A DNA stretch of 39,372 nt from Isoetes engelmannii (GCA_011763485.2 JAANSK020133345.1:1-39372); one strand, 5' to 3'; positions 22,015 through 35,285 are shown, counted from the first letter of the stretch. Program-made: numbers and translations. The notes: generated by a model from the sequence alone, not told the origin.

Positions 22015-25000
22015 TTTCGGCATCTGCAAAATTTTGCAAAGATAGCTTGAGAAAAGCGGATATTAATGAAATAGAAAGTCCTTATGATACCTTTGAACTT
22101 CTGCATGAAGTACGGATGATTAAGGGCTTCGTCAACAGATATCCGATCCTCCTAAAATTTCATAATACGAATACAAAGTCCTTTAGTAACTACATGGATT
22201 TAACATGATAAACCAAAACAATACAGAAGAAACATTAATTGTATGGAATTATATGAACTTAAAAACTTACAGGATACCATTGTAAAAGTAGACGCAAAAG
22301 CCGTACAGCCCACACATTTGGCATCCTGCAAAATGAGACCCATAGATATACTTAACTCAAGCAAAGTAGCTTCATTAAGAGAGACTCAACTTCAAATTTA
22401 GACAATGCCATGAACGTAATGTACAAAGAAATCTCTCACGTGCGTTTTGACATGACTTATCATCCTGCAGCTTTTTCTTGGTGGAACACAAATTATTTGC
22501 TCAAAATCTTATGCCTGAATGTAGACCAGCTTCATACCCCCTCTCTCTCAGGACCAATTTAGTGTGGTTGCTGAGAGCTCAAATTGTGATGCTTCATTGG
22601 ATTGGGGCCTTGTTGTATCTCACTATTACCAGGCCATATGCAGATACTGCAGCTAAACAAGTGCTTGTCAATGGCAACGGTACTTTAACCGAGGGACCCT
22701 ACCATGGATCTCAACCTCTCTTTATGTGGATGCTGATTGCTTAGCTTGTTAAGATACACGATGCTCCATGTCAAAGAAGCAGCCGACATTGAGCAGTGCT
22801 GAAGACGAATTTCATGCTGTCTCTGCTGAGGAAAGATAGATCTACCATGGATCTCAACCTCTCTTTATGTGGATGCTGATTGTTTAGGTTGCTAAGATAC
22901 ACGATGCTCCATGTCAAAGAAGCAGCCTACATTGAGCAGTGCTGAAGACGAATTTAATGCTGTCTCTGTTTAAGACACAGCCTTATGCCTGAAGAACTTA
23001 TGAGTGGAACTGCAGCCGCCATCATCTACTTCTCGGGACAACTTGGATTGGCGTACCATTCACTCGCCAGCTTGCTGACTTGTTCATCAAGCCTCCAGCA
23101 GGAACTTCAGATTAGCAAGTTTAAGAAACAGCTTACCATAGTTTGTATTCAGCCTAAAGGGGAAAACCAGCATTGTTTAAACTCTACTGAATTTCACATT
23201 CTAGTTTTAAGGGAGTGTCAAAGTTGATGTCAATAAAACTTCACACTTGAGCTTAAAAGGGGGTGTCAAGGAAACAAACTAAAGTATCAATGGTCAATTT
23301 AATGGTTACCGATTCGGTAAGTAAGGAGATGTTTAACTTGTGTACAAAGATCACCTTGATCAATAGAAGCTTCTTGCATCTCTCCTCCGTATTCTGATTC
23401 CGTACAAATTCCTTCGCAGCAGTGGAAGCACTTCTTTTAGGGAGGGATGGAAGTTCAAAACGGGAATACCTCAATAAAACAAACTAAAGTGTCACTGATC
23501 AATTTTAATGGTTAATCGGCAAGCAAGGGGATGCTTAGCTTGTGTACAAAGATCATCTTGATCAATAGAAGCTTCTTGCATCTCTCCTTCGTATTCCCAA
23601 TTCTGTACAATACCTTCCAGGCAACAGTGCAAGAAGCTTCTATTGATCATCTTGTGATCACTTGAAGCTTCTTGCATCTCTCCTTCGTATTCCCAATTCT
23701 GTACACTTACTTCGTTTAGGGAGGCATGGAAGTTCAAAAAGGGGCTCTGGAAAACTATATATGGAACCTCAGCTTTCCTCATCTCATGACGTTGCTAATG
23801 CCCGCAACCAAGCTCACACCCATCTTCTCAGCTGCTAAGCACACAAGATACCTACCAGTTCTTTATTGTTACACTCAGACCACATGCATTGACTACAATA
23901 CACAAACAATTCTATGAAAAAAGAAAAACTGTAGGGTGGAAAAGAACCCCAAATTTAGTGGATCCCGTTGCTTTATTTGTTGCATAACTGCAGATTCGCT
24001 ACAATCCCATGAAACTGGATGTACCTCCTTCAAAGAACAGAATAGACACATATTATGAATATACGAATTCGAGACACATTAAGAAAATTTTGCAGGTTTT
24101 CTATCCTACCAAGTAATACAGTCTTGGGTAACCCACAGTTATCTACATTATTATTTCATCTAGGAACCAGATAAAACAGCAGATAGATAAGTTCAATGAA
24201 AATTTTAGAATGCGGCAACCCAATGCATATTAGAATCACCATAATACTAACCGGCTGATGTTGAGGTGATGCATGAGGAATCAAAATGCACATTTCTATG
24301 AAAGCCCTGAGCCTGTTGAAAAAGTCGAGGCTTAAACGAACTGTTGAATAGCCACTAAAGTGTAACAATTAACATACATATACAAGAAATTGCAAGGGAC
24401 TGCTCAGATATAAAACCTTTTTATTAGCTTAAGTGGATTTCCACCAGTTCTGAACCAATAAACATTGACATGCAGTTAACATCCATAATTAGAGAAGTTA
24501 ATTTTGAGACTGTATGGATATTTTTAGGATTAGCCATGATGAGAGAAGCAAACATGATCAGGCAAGCTTCTCAAGTGTTTCAATCCGATGTTAGTTTTAA
24601 TTGCAGTATTTGGCTTATAGTTATTTATTCAAACTGGCTTAACAAAGAAATAATACAGATCTCTGTAATAACTTACAAATATAATGTCTGTTTTGAATTG
24701 TCATCCAGCTCTTTATACTGTTGATCAAGAAATGCACGCACACGGGAACTAATCTGGAAAACATGAGGCGTTCCTAGTACCAATTCTAACATCACTACTC
24801 CAATGCTCCACATGTCATATCTGTAATAATAAAACAACCATGATTTTTAGATAGAGACATGATGCTTATGAACAAATAGAGAAGTGGGTGATGTATCGTA
24901 GTCTTCAAATGCATGCGAAAAATGCAGCATGCTCTGTCCACATGCAATTAAAGCAATTAACCAATTACTCGAGCCATGATAAATATGTATGATTGGATAA

Positions 25001-28000
25001 AAAGGTGAATAGAACGCACGAAGTGGTCTGATCTGGATGCAAATGCAACCAATGCTTGAAAAATAATGCCTCTGGAGGGGCATATTCCATTGTTTGCTCC
25101 TTCCTGCAAACCAAGTCTGTCAGTAATGCTTTATTGTGCTTGTGCTTTAAAAGAGTTGAGCAATCTTACTGGGTTGGGCCATCTGATCCGTATAGGTTCT
25201 TCATTGTAAATACATCAACTGCACTTCCAAAATCAATAAGGCGTCTGTATAAATTCAGTAAATGAATGGTCGAGTTAAGAGCGATGGACGCTAAAGCAGA
25301 CGCTAACGCAAGAGGGAAGCAATTTTTTCTATTGATCATGTATCATATACATAGAAATTGCCCTAAAAGGTGGCAATTAATCCTAACTGCTAAATATCTT
25401 AACATATCTAACTATGGCATTTAGTCACACGACAAAACCTGTCATTTGACCATATTCTCTAATATTAGTTTGTTAAAACGTGTTCAAGCAAGACAAAGCA
25501 GTTTAGTAGAGGATAACCATGTGAAAACTATAATCTGTACCCTTCTAATAATACACTTTAGTTATGCTATAGAAAAAAAAAACACACGTTTCCTGCTAAC
25601 GCAAATTCCTAGCATTACTAAATATTTTGTTGTATCTTTACTTCATCCATCACAGATTTTGTTGTCTTAATGAAAACAGACAAAAGTCCTTGGGTGTAGA
25701 AACATTTTACTGTACAATGTCAGGTTTGCAGGCATATTGTCTTTGGAAATATTAAGTATTGAGTGCTTGCCCAAACTGCCAACCACCAAATTTTCTGCCA
25801 TAAAATAAAATGAGCTCATTATCAAAATCCTAGTCCTTAAAAGGCATGCAAGAAATTAAACTTTGTGGACATAGTGTATCCCTTTCCCAAAGAACTGCAA
25901 GCTACTACAGATATTGGAAAAAAGTACTTGTAACATCCCCTAGCAGGTCCAGTGCCCTTGAAATTGGATAAGACAAAAGTGGTATATATTCTCTTAATTT
26001 GGTATTCAGCCATGGTCTTTCTGCTCAACTGTTCATGCAAGTATAGATGTAGCTGCCAAAGACGTAGTCCAACTTAAATCTACGTGACAGACTAAAAAAC
26101 ATGATTTCTCATTCCTGTCTAGGACAAGAAACCTTGCAACATGCAAGACTGTTCTGCAGATATTCTAAATTAATTCCACTTTTGAGAAGTCTTTGCATTT
26201 GGTAATCTACACTAAAAAAGGTAACATCTGCCAGTGCATTTGAAGACTAATGTAGCTAATTTAACATAGTAAGTGTGCATTACGAACCTGGCTTAATGTC
26301 TCGATGAGTGATATTGCGATCATGGCATGCCTTCACAGCAAGTAACTGTGGGTGGCAAAAGATCGGCACATAAACAGTCAGAACAAGGAACACTTAGATT
26401 GGTGTTCATTTACAGAGATAGATAAAGAGGACGAAAGGCCCACTTTATTTTCTAAATTGAATGAAAATATAGAATTGAAAATATCCAAGACAACCGCATC
26501 ATATTTTCTACAAGCTGAACCTTTTCTTATTTCCCCATGAATGGAAATTGTGATAGCGTGCTGCTTCTTGGTTCTTCTTCAATTTGTTAGTTCCTTGAAT
26601 GAGTCTTCAACTTTACTTCCTATTCTAACAGCAGGCTACACATTCCTTCTTTTTCTTGCTTCAAAACAATGTTGCAAAATCTGCTTCTATTGAACCATTA
26701 CTTAAGGATATTTTTGCACTTCTGCATATGACACTTTTTTCAAGAGATTCATCACTTATGCCACACATCTGAATCACATGTGAGACCTAAAAAAGCATTA
26801 TCTACAATGAGATTATAACTAGCAGACCATCCAGCACGTCTCAGAGACCCCGCTTCCAACCAAATGAGTTACGACATTAACAATTTCTTGTAATTCCACA
26901 AACACTTCTGCTTATAAGTCCAGCATATTAGAAAGTGCATCTGTCAAGGTGTCTCAGCATAAGTACTCTATGTGACATGGTTTGAAATAGGGCCCAAGAA
27001 CCATCATGCTTGTGGACACCCACTTCTAAGAAAAAGGTAGATTCTGCAAATTTGCCTTGGCACATTTTCTGGTGAGAAAGCCACGTACACGCCACCCATG
27101 TAACATGACCTCTACATGCATTAGATCTAGATTAGGAAACTAGATCATGGGTCAAGGGTTACTTTTGTGCCTGCTATAAACAAGGAGATTGCCCACACAT
27201 TTCAGAAGTTATCAGAATCTACTTTTTAGCATTTTGCTTCAGAACCTTGTTACTGTAACCACAACTAACAGATCATGATCAACTCATCAAAGCAAGCCCG
27301 AAAGCCAAGAAAGAATGGGGCAGTATGATTCACATGTTGAAAAGGAGATAGCTTTTCTTTGGTTTTTTCCCGAAGTCACTGGTCCTGTATTATATAAGAG
27401 GCGTGCATGCACCTACAAAAATTAAGTCTGATATGAACTTAAAGGAAACGTCCACATACAATTATTATGTTATATCCGGCAGAATAAATGGCAATTTTTT
27501 ATGAGCCAATGTTACGGCTTAAATTTGATGCAAAGGACAATTTAATATGTTAGAGCGCAGAAAGGACAGTAGTGAGTTACCAATTGTCTCATTAGACTTT
27601 GCATTTCTTGCTGCCCTGCTTCCGTGGTCCTCAGCCACTTCCACCAAGCTGATGATGTTAAAATCTTATAATTTCCAGGTTCTGAATTAAACCCAGGAAT
27701 TTCTTGTGCATCATAAAGCAGTTTCGACAAAGACTGTCCCTCCATTTTAAAAATTAACCAAAGCCCCTTTTCCTTCGTCTCATATGAAGAAATGTATCTA
27801 ACAATATGACTCAATCCATTTTGAAGTTCTTGCTTCACTCCACAATCATTTATACATGTTTCTTGAGATGACAGGTCTGATGATTTAGATGCATTTAAGA
27901 ACACTTCACCGAAATACTTTTCACGAAGACCGCTCAAATGCTTGGCGTCATCTGCACTTGACTGTGACAGAAAGGCACATTCAAATGTCAAAACCTGCTT

Positions 28001-31000
28001 TATAGTTTGTCAATTAAAATCAAGTAATAAGGATGTCTGCTTTCATGCATCTAATTCATAGCGCTAGCCTGTTGTTAGCATATGACATATTACATGTCAC
28101 CACCTTCAGATGACTAGACATGACACCTATGTTAGTCATGCTTTATAGTTTTTTATCCAGTTTACTCATAGCCTAGCTATTTCATGTATCTCTTTCATTC
28201 TAGCATATATGCATACAGGGTTTCTTCATGGTATCAGAGCAGGAATGCAGGTGAGATCAGTGCAGGAGCATAGCAGGTGGGATCAGAATGTCGTATCGGG
28301 TCTGATCAAAGGAATTGGCATCAATTTTTCTTGCATTTGTTGCAAGAATGGATCTAGAACGGGTCTAGAACGTGCTGCAGGTCTAGAATGTGGATGGTTC
28401 GAAAAATCTCTGCAGGGAATCATTCAATCTTGCAAGCATTTTAGTCTGGAAGTGGAAAGGGTCGGATCTGGTGTGGCAACAGATGTTGCCGGATTTGAAG
28501 TTTGGGCGCAGCATTAGGGCTTGAATCTGCAGTTGTGTGGTCGACTTTACAATATTGGATCAAGGAACTGAACTTGGCATATGCCATGTGTGTGTTGAGT
28601 CGGGTAGATGATGGAACGGGAGTAAAGATGTGCCGGAATTAGGTTTCTTGCAGGGTAGACTTCGCATGCTAAGTGTCAAATATTGAGTGACGTTTCTTGA
28701 TTTTGTTGAACACACGATCTATTTCTGGAAGACCTATCTCTGGAACAAAATGATCCGGGATGTTTCTTATGTTATTTAGGGCTATTTACAGCAAAAGAAC
28801 AGAGGAATTTGGTTGAACGAAATTGTCATATCTGGGAGTTGTTTTACTCGGTTTTTTGGTTGTTTTTCATTTGTCCATTCTTGAGGAACAAGGCAATTGG
28901 CTCTGAGTTTGTGATTCTGTCACATATAGACGATTTTCAGAAAGTTTGAGAAGATCCAATGTGTTCTGTGTTAGAGATGTTGTCATTTGAAGGAGTTTAA
29001 TTTGGCTTTAGATCCTTCATGACAATTATTCTCAATGGGAGGTTTCTATGAGACAGCTTCTGTCCATACAAGGTAGTTGGGAAATTGTGAATGGTCAGGT
29101 TACTAAATGAGAGCTCAATCATCAAGGGTATGAGTTGAAAGATGGACTTGCATTGGCTTTGATTTGAGCGACAATTGATTTGCATGTCCATCCATGGGTA
29201 TCAGGTCAATTTACAAGTTCTAAGGAATTTTGGGATTCTATTGAATGTAAGTTACAGAGGAAGAAGTAGTTTGTGGACAAATGTGAAGTGTTACCTCCTA
29301 TTTTCACTCTTCCAGTTATTGATTTCCATGATAACTCCTTTCCTTTACTTGGTGATGTTTGGGAGGAGGTTGCAGCTCTACCAAACCAGATGGAAATAAA
29401 CCAACCTCCCACGTTCGTTGTTCATGAGAGTCTTCAATTGCTGCATGAACATGGCATGGCAAATCCAGAGACGGCAATAAAACAAAGTACAGAATGTTGT
29501 TTGGATTTAGAGATGTTAGATCTGCAGCAGAAAGGTAGTTCTTCATCCAAATCATTTAATCTGGATCTGGATCTGCGGCATGAAGTGTTAGACAACACTT
29601 GTGTTCCTGATAATAATGAAATTATAGACCAGTTTCTTGGAGAAGAGCAATGTTCATGAAATACACAAGGAGACATGAAAGCAAAAGAGGAGCTCATTCA
29701 CGAGTTTCCTTGGGTGGAACTTGATGCATAGACACATGATTTTTCTTCCATTCTTTTTCAGCTTAATCATCATGTCTTGCAGCTGCCACTTTACATAACT
29801 TCACATATTCCATTTGCTTGTCCACATGATGAGAGGATGGAGAATCATTCTAATTTGACTGAGTGTTTGGCGTATGTTCCTTATAACAGATGTTGGAGAA
29901 TCGAACCAAGAGGTTGAAAATTAGCTACAGTTGTCTGCATAAAAGAAATCAGGTCTTAATTGGTCTACACAATTCTGAGTTCCGAAAGAGGAATGGTCTG
30001 GTTTCTGACAAGAGTGCATTAGCAGGGCGTCAATTCTGAGTTCCGAAAGAGGAATGGTCTGATTTCTGACAAAAGTGTATTAACAGGGCGTCTTCTAAAG
30101 CAATCACTAACACTTGATATAGTTGGATTACCTAAGGAGTCCTATGAGTTACAAGTGCTCCCATTCATGGTTGAAAGATGTTCAAGTTGTAGGAAAAGGA
30201 TACCAAAAACATTCACTGCTGAAAGTCTTGTTAGTTTTACATGTTTGCAGAATTCAGCAGGGCACACTTACATGGGTTTAGGTTTAACCTTGGGCTGAAG
30301 GCTCATGTACATGACTATGGTTTATTACATAGACAAAAGACGACGTTTTATACAGTGCCTTGTATTTCCAAGAACAGAGAATGGTACAGGAGCAGGAGGG
30401 TATGGTAGAAAATCAAGGTCCAGTGGCAGCCATGGTTACTTATGTGGTTACGCTTGTTTTATATGCTGAATTTCAGGAGGTGTTACATCTCAGGGGGATA
30501 TGAAACAGCTTTTGCATGTTCTGCCCTATGATCATCCTCAGGGGGGATGATATCTCAGTTTCTTTGTTGTTAGTTCTTGCTGGTAGACTCAGTTTCTAAG
30601 TTTTGAGTGATGCTAGTCATCAGGGGGGGGATGTTAGCATATGACATATTACATGTCACCACCTTTAGATGACTAGACATGACACCTATGTTAGTCATGC
30701 TTTATAGTTTTCTATCCAGTTTACTCATAGCCTAGCTATCTCGGTATCTCTTTCATTCTAGCATATATGCATACAGGGTTTCTTCACCTGTTTCCAGTAT
30801 AAGCCAATGCTATACACACCAAGTGAAATACCAAGCAATTTGGTTGATGGAATAAGAGATGCCAAACATGTGGGCTCAGACTATAAATGTTGAGAGGAAG
30901 GGCTAATGGTGTTAAGCTGCTTCGCATGACTTTTGTTTAACAATGTGATACAATAAGAAATTAGTTTTTCTATACTAGCATATGTCCAATGGAGTTACAA

Positions 31001-34000
31001 AAAGATAATAATTGAATGGATGAGCTGACCATTATTTTCTTCAGGACAAATGTCTCATCGTAATTTAGGGCATGTGAATCCTCCGTTTTGCTATTTGTGG
31101 CATTGCACTCCCTTCTAACTGCCAGCCATAATTCGCCAAATGCCCCACGTGCAAAATTTCTTTTCAAAATATAACTGTTCAAGTGACACTTCGAATAAAA
31201 TATACATTTGTTGGAGTAATTAACAATATGGAATAATTCACAATATGAATGATAAATTAAGATGACAGAGGGACTATATGTGTCTCGGAAAATCGTGTAA
31301 AGCAAAAAAGCTCTATGTACACCAGTACACTTTTAGCTACTCTAGGTCACGACGTGATATCATCTAGCCAATTCATATCGTAGATATTAGATTCGTAGAC
31401 TCCTCTAACTAAGACTATAAAGATGAATAAACTGAGGAACTACCGTTTCTAGCTTTAAAGAAGTCCAACTTTCCCTTCATACTTGAACATTTGGCCTGTT
31501 AATGTTTTTAGGTGATTTTCAATGGGCAGACCTAAGACACCCTTGCCCAACATAACAGACTCATGTCTCTAGATGCTTGGTGGCAGTAGGACATTTTGCA
31601 TCCTTGGTGAGACCGAGTAAGCCACATCTATAGCATCACCTGTCATGATAGTACCATCTACAAACAAAACTATACTGCACAACTGACTACCGAGTTTTAA
31701 AACAAAGATTAGATTCTGCTCTGTACCTAGTAAAGCCTTGCACTAAGAAATAGTTGACAATAGCTGATCCAATCCCAATCTTGTTTGAATTCTAGGTTTC
31801 CCCTTGATTATTTTGGAAACAGGTTTGCACGAGATAATATCGAAAAGACAGCAACAAGAACCTACTGCTTATATAAAAACATAGATCTAGTCTAAACCAT
31901 CACACGCATGAGTTGGCACGCCATAGTATTTACACTTAATTTACATTTCAAAATCTCCAGAAAGTAGATCAAGGTAACGTAAAGCATACCTGTACTCATA
32001 ATCTTTATCAGAATGAGATGAGTCCTGAAAAGCAATCGGATGATCTCGGAGTAAACTCTGATTGTTGGAGGGTAAGATAGATGCGATACTTCTTAAGTTT
32101 GACACATTTTCAAATAACTTTGCTTCCATTGTTTTGGGCCAGGATGCCAAAGGATAATTGTGGATTGGCATATCCCTCAAGGAACACTCATCTGCAAGGA
32201 AAAAAACGTTAGAACACTAGTGGAAGCAGGCTATGGCCATGCAGTTTAGTGGCATGATGCACAAAGGCCAAAATTGCCCATGCAGACAAGCATGCAATGA
32301 ACATTACATCTCACCTATTAGTCTATTTTCTGAACACAGCTTTTACATATACAGTAATCATTACTAAAAAATAATGAAAAGAAATATATTAACTTGCCAT
32401 ACCTCTTTGCAATTTATACTTCGACAACAAATATTCTGGCTTCCCAAAATAAATACCATCTTCGTACTTGGAATATGCACGTTTCATATCATTTAGAGCA
32501 AGTTGCAAGGGAAATACTTTCTCCAGAGTTAACGGTTGAATCAGCTCAAAGCAAAGCAACAACCCATCTTTCACAGGCTGCAAGGAGAACCCCGTTACTC
32601 AAGGCACTAGAAACAAAAGATTAACAAAAGTTATAATTTGCATATATCAATCTTTATGGCAAATACATTTTATAAAGTTACGGTCCTAGAACTTGCACGC
32701 TAACATGCATATTCAATGACAATGACAACGCAGGCATTGGCTTCTGCAAAAGAGTTTCTTATTGCGGTGCCATATTTAACAATAACTCCCATACAACAGC
32801 CTCTTGTTGTTTTGCCACAACATTGGAGATAAGCAACACACAATACAAGTCCTTTCCTTTGCTGTTTCGTTAAGATACTCCACCACTAGTCAAGATATGA
32901 ATTTAGATTCTGGACATGGACCATCATACTTCTGCCATCTGGAACTGATAATCAACCAAATAGCTCAAAACCTCTTCGAACTATTTCTAGACATCAAATT
33001 CTAGGTAAAAGTCCTGTGAATCCCATGCCTTTCCAGTACAGTGGACCTGAAGGGTTGAGGCATGCTCTTTTTGTAAGGAATTGCAACAGGCCACAAAAAA
33101 TCTGTTTATTTGGTCGGCAATCAAATAAATCTAGGCAGTTGAAGTTACAATTCGCCCAAACTATAATACTGTCCAAATCCCTCATAGACCAAGGTATAAT
33201 ATTGATGAAACTCAAAGAGACTTTTGAGTATGATAAAATTACCAGCACCGAAACTTCAGCATGGTCTCCAGGAACAGATCCTCCAGATCCAAAAAAATTC
33301 TTTGAAGTTTTATGATTTGTACCTGTAATGGAGGATTTCACTGATCAGTACAAATAGAGAACTCAGCTATCATGTAGAATAGAAACATAGCATGATTTAT
33401 ATATTAGTTAAGACTTGTCCATTAGATAGAAATAATTCTAAAAATACTATAGCCACATCCTCTTGTAATCAAGAGCCCATGAATCATATCAAATAATCCA
33501 AAGTTCCTTCTCTCAAATTCAAAATTTGCTTGAAGTTCACACTTACGAAATTACAAGTGCTCAGTTATTTATGTAACTATGACAGCGATTATACTGCACT
33601 GAAATTTTGTTGGTGGCATTTGCTAGTATTGTCTTACCCTCCGAGATGTTTTTATGTATCAATACCTTCCCTCGTCAGCATACTTTTAATGAGTAGCAAT
33701 TGCTCGCATTGGTGGTAACATCTTGTGAGTTCACGAAGATTCCACAAATGTAAGCAAACGGGAATGTGCCGAATATAGGACTATCTGATTATTCTTCAAG
33801 AGAAATTGTAGACCGTTTTAGAGGTCCTTGCATCAACAGATTGTAATCCAATTTAGGATAGTTTGAGGAAACTGATTCCACTAATCCATGAAGGAAGCCA
33901 CTTTCTTCTTCATAGTTTTACGTGTTTAACCTTGTGTATTGCATTTAGACGAACAACTACACACCTGAACGAATCTCGAATTCCTCTTGATTTTGGAGAG

Positions 34001-34304
34001 CTTCCAAAGCTAAAGTTCTACTTGCTGACTCCAGCCCAGAATCCAGATTTTGCAACACCTTATCTTCCGTTTCTTCACGCTCCTCCACTTGATCCACACA
34101 CCCATTGCGGGATGGCAAGTTTATTCCCAGCAGTTCCTGATTAAGTGGTATCAATTCCTTGCCTACCTTGACATCCAGTACGATTGCTTTCCTTTCGAGA
34201 TCCTGGTTTTCTTGCAATGCATTGGTCAAAATTGACAAAAACAGTATTAGCTTAGAGAAGCTTCCAATACTCGATCCGTATGCCTTGCTCGAAGCCTTAT
34301 GCAT
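22011..34304 (-). CDS. protein kinase, At3g63330-like family, 15 exons
   Basis: Exons from 5' to 3' on the minus strand: 34304-33965, 33322-33243, 32577-32403, 32191-31990, 31174-31030, 27961-27581, 26345-26288, 25794-25716, 25244-25170, 25103-25020, 24820-24677, 24312-24252, 24027-23948, 22325-22271, 22151-22011. All borders are GT/AG and all phases agree: 699 residues. Residues 15-30 (SFSKLILFLSILTNAL) look like a signal peptide or anchor; about 31-140 are acidic and unconserved. The kinase domain has the Gly loop FARGAFGELWLAV (273-285), Lys311 in FVLKKI, LREKYFGE for helix C, HRDIKPEN (455-462), DFG (491-493), PPE (521-523) and YDMWSIG (541-547), so no catalytic residue is missing. The Arabidopsis relative is, from memory, labelled putative inactive and lies next to or fused with a PP2C phosphatase; no PP2C domain is seen here. 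Exon 15 could instead end at a donor after 22091. Substrate unknown. Confidence 0.88.
22480..23920 (+). mobile_element. Ty1/copia 3' fragment (pol end plus LTR) in kinase intron 13, broken
   Basis: A plus-strand copia remnant lies antisense to the kinase, inside the intron between exons 13 and 14. It holds the end of reverse transcriptase (IGALLYLTITRPYAD near 22600-22640), RNase H text with YVDAD-like and SKKQPT-like blocks (22720-22960), and the pol C-terminus (about 22985-23225). A polypurine tract precedes the LTR start near 23263 (GGGGGTGTCA). The LTR region contains two similar adjacent copies of about 205 bp. Gag, protease, integrase and the 5' LTR are gone. It is broken with several interruptions and internal duplication, so it is an old insertion that the host gene tolerates by splicing. 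The right boundary is not precise. Confidence 0.75.
24328..24676. other. kinase intron 11, nothing else seen
   Basis: AT-rich intron sequence between exons 11 and 12; short frames here are not conserved. Confidence 0.5.
26346..27580. other. kinase intron 6, nothing else seen
   Basis: About 1.2 kb of AT-rich intron between exons 6 and 7, with no recognisable repeat or gene. Confidence 0.55.
28229..28240 (+). other. primer-binding site of the small-LTR element
   Basis: TGGTATCAGAGC immediately after the CA end of the left LTR, the standard plant initiator-Met tRNA primer site. Confidence 0.92.
30622..30631 (+). other. polypurine tract of the small-LTR element
   Basis: A purine run AGGGGGGGGA directly precedes the TG of the right LTR, the place where plus-strand priming occurs in LTR elements. 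A second G-rich run lies at 30540-30548. Confidence 0.85.
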
Positions 34305-34979
34305 CAAAAATCAGCTAACTAGGAGATCCACTGTTACATGCATATATTTGGTGGCTCTTTTTCTACTTCATCGGTAGGCTCGCGGTGGGTTTAGAGAGCC
34401 CCACGAACGGAGGAATACATAGTACATACACCCTCGCTATTTTCCCTCTAGGGGCAAGCCCTCGCTTCTGTGAGACTGTGGGATATTTCGGGTATATGCT
34501 GGAACATACCCATTACTGGCCTAAACCCTGTGTTGCTGTTCGATCAGTCGCCCTGTTCAGACCCAGAAAATCGGCATGCATCCCACCGCTGCAGCTCTAC
34601 AATGCCGAAGGTGCGGACTAGCAGGATCCGCTACCATGTATACTCACTTTACAAAGAAGATTTCATGCTTCACAAGCTCTTTATTTCTACTGAGGTCTTT
34701 ATGGTCAGTGAGGGAATTTGCAAGTTTGCACGTCTGTTTTGGGCACTTTGGCCTGTCAAATTTTGCAAATTGAAAATATGCATTGCAAATGAAATGTTGG
34801 GTTATGGAGTTTGCTCGTCACGAGGACATGCACCTATAATTAGTGCATGTCATATGAAAGGCACTATTATAATATTTCCCTGTCATTTTTTTATTAGATT
34901 TATAAATAATATAATATATATATTTTTCTTTTTTATTTGCACGTTTGCACAAACGAGGGTTGGAATATTAAGTCCCTCT
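34305..34979 (-). promoter_or_regulatory. 5' flank of the kinase gene
   Basis: Upstream of the kinase start codon (ATG at 34302-34304, minus strand) there is no further exon that joins in phase. The hydrophobic N-terminus just inside exon 1 supports this as the true start. The frames 34385-35006 on the plus strand match nothing I know. No defined TATA box was chosen; an AT run (34900-34925) is about 600 bp upstream. Confidence 0.35.
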
Positions 34980-35031
34980 GAGGCTATCCACGTTGCAGCC
35001 AGCTAGGTTTTTTGTGCAAGTGGATAGCCTC
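34980..35031. repeat. strong hairpin, 17-bp stem
   Basis: GAGGCTATCCAC (34980-34991) plus TTGCA (34993-34997) pair with TGCAA (35015-35019) and GTGGATAGCCTC (35020-35031), leaving a single-base bulge and a 17-nt loop. It may be the core of a fold-back or MITE remnant, or a small-RNA precursor. It lies about 680 bp upstream of the kinase start. Confidence 0.8.
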
Positions 35032-35160
35032 GCTATCGTTGGATTTTATCTAAGGCCAGTAAAATTTATCAAAATTCCAGGCTGTCATGCATAGCATTGG
35101 GAAGTTATGCCCGCCCTGGAGATTGATCATCGAATTGGGTTGGGGCCTGCTTCACGAATA

Positions 35161-35285
35161 GGATCTGGTTTCGAGTTCCGAGAATCTGGTTTTGAGTTTT
35201 GAGAAGAGAGACGACATCGTCATGCATCCCATTACGTATGGTATCTGGACCATATTTTCGTCTTTTGGACCATATTTTCGTCCTC
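35161..35285. repeat. two small tandem duplications (period 20-21 bp)
   Basis: ATCTGGTTTCGAGTTCCGAG-like units start at 35161 and 35182, and GGACCATATTTTCGTC units at 35247 and 35267. The overlapping minus-strand frame 35105-35425 shows no domain. Confidence 0.7.

Larger units (their letters stand above)
28073..30786 (+). mobile_element. small-LTR non-autonomous LTR retrotransposon in kinase intron 5
   Basis: Two direct terminal repeats of 156 bp (28073-28228) and 155 bp (30632-30786) begin TGTTAGCATATGAC and end GGTTTCTTCA. They differ at about five positions, roughly 97% identity, which suggests an age of about one to a few million years under usual plant rates. A primer-binding site TGGTATCAGAGC follows the left LTR directly (28229-28240), and a polypurine tract AGGGGGGGGA precedes the right one (30622-30631). 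The target duplication CCTGT flanks it exactly (28068-28072 and 30787-30791). The interior is 2.4 kb and shows a weak copia gag-like stretch at about 29040-29640, but no protease, integrase or reverse transcriptase. It therefore depended on other elements and is broken as a gene carrier. It lies antisense within a kinase intron of 3068 bp, which it makes up almost entirely. Confidence 0.95.

Noticed and set aside
33016-33315. Plus-strand frame of 99 codons
   Set aside because: Lies across a minus-strand kinase exon and its intron and shows no domain.
32994-33341. Whole minus-strand frame 32994-33341 as coding
   Set aside because: Only 33243-33322 fits as an exon with matching phases; the remainder follows a GTAATT donor and is unconserved.
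22011-34304. Kinase as a pseudogene because its exons are scattered over 12 kb and interrupted by elements
   Set aside because: All 15 exons join with correct GT/AG borders and phases and no stop; the elements sit wholly inside introns.
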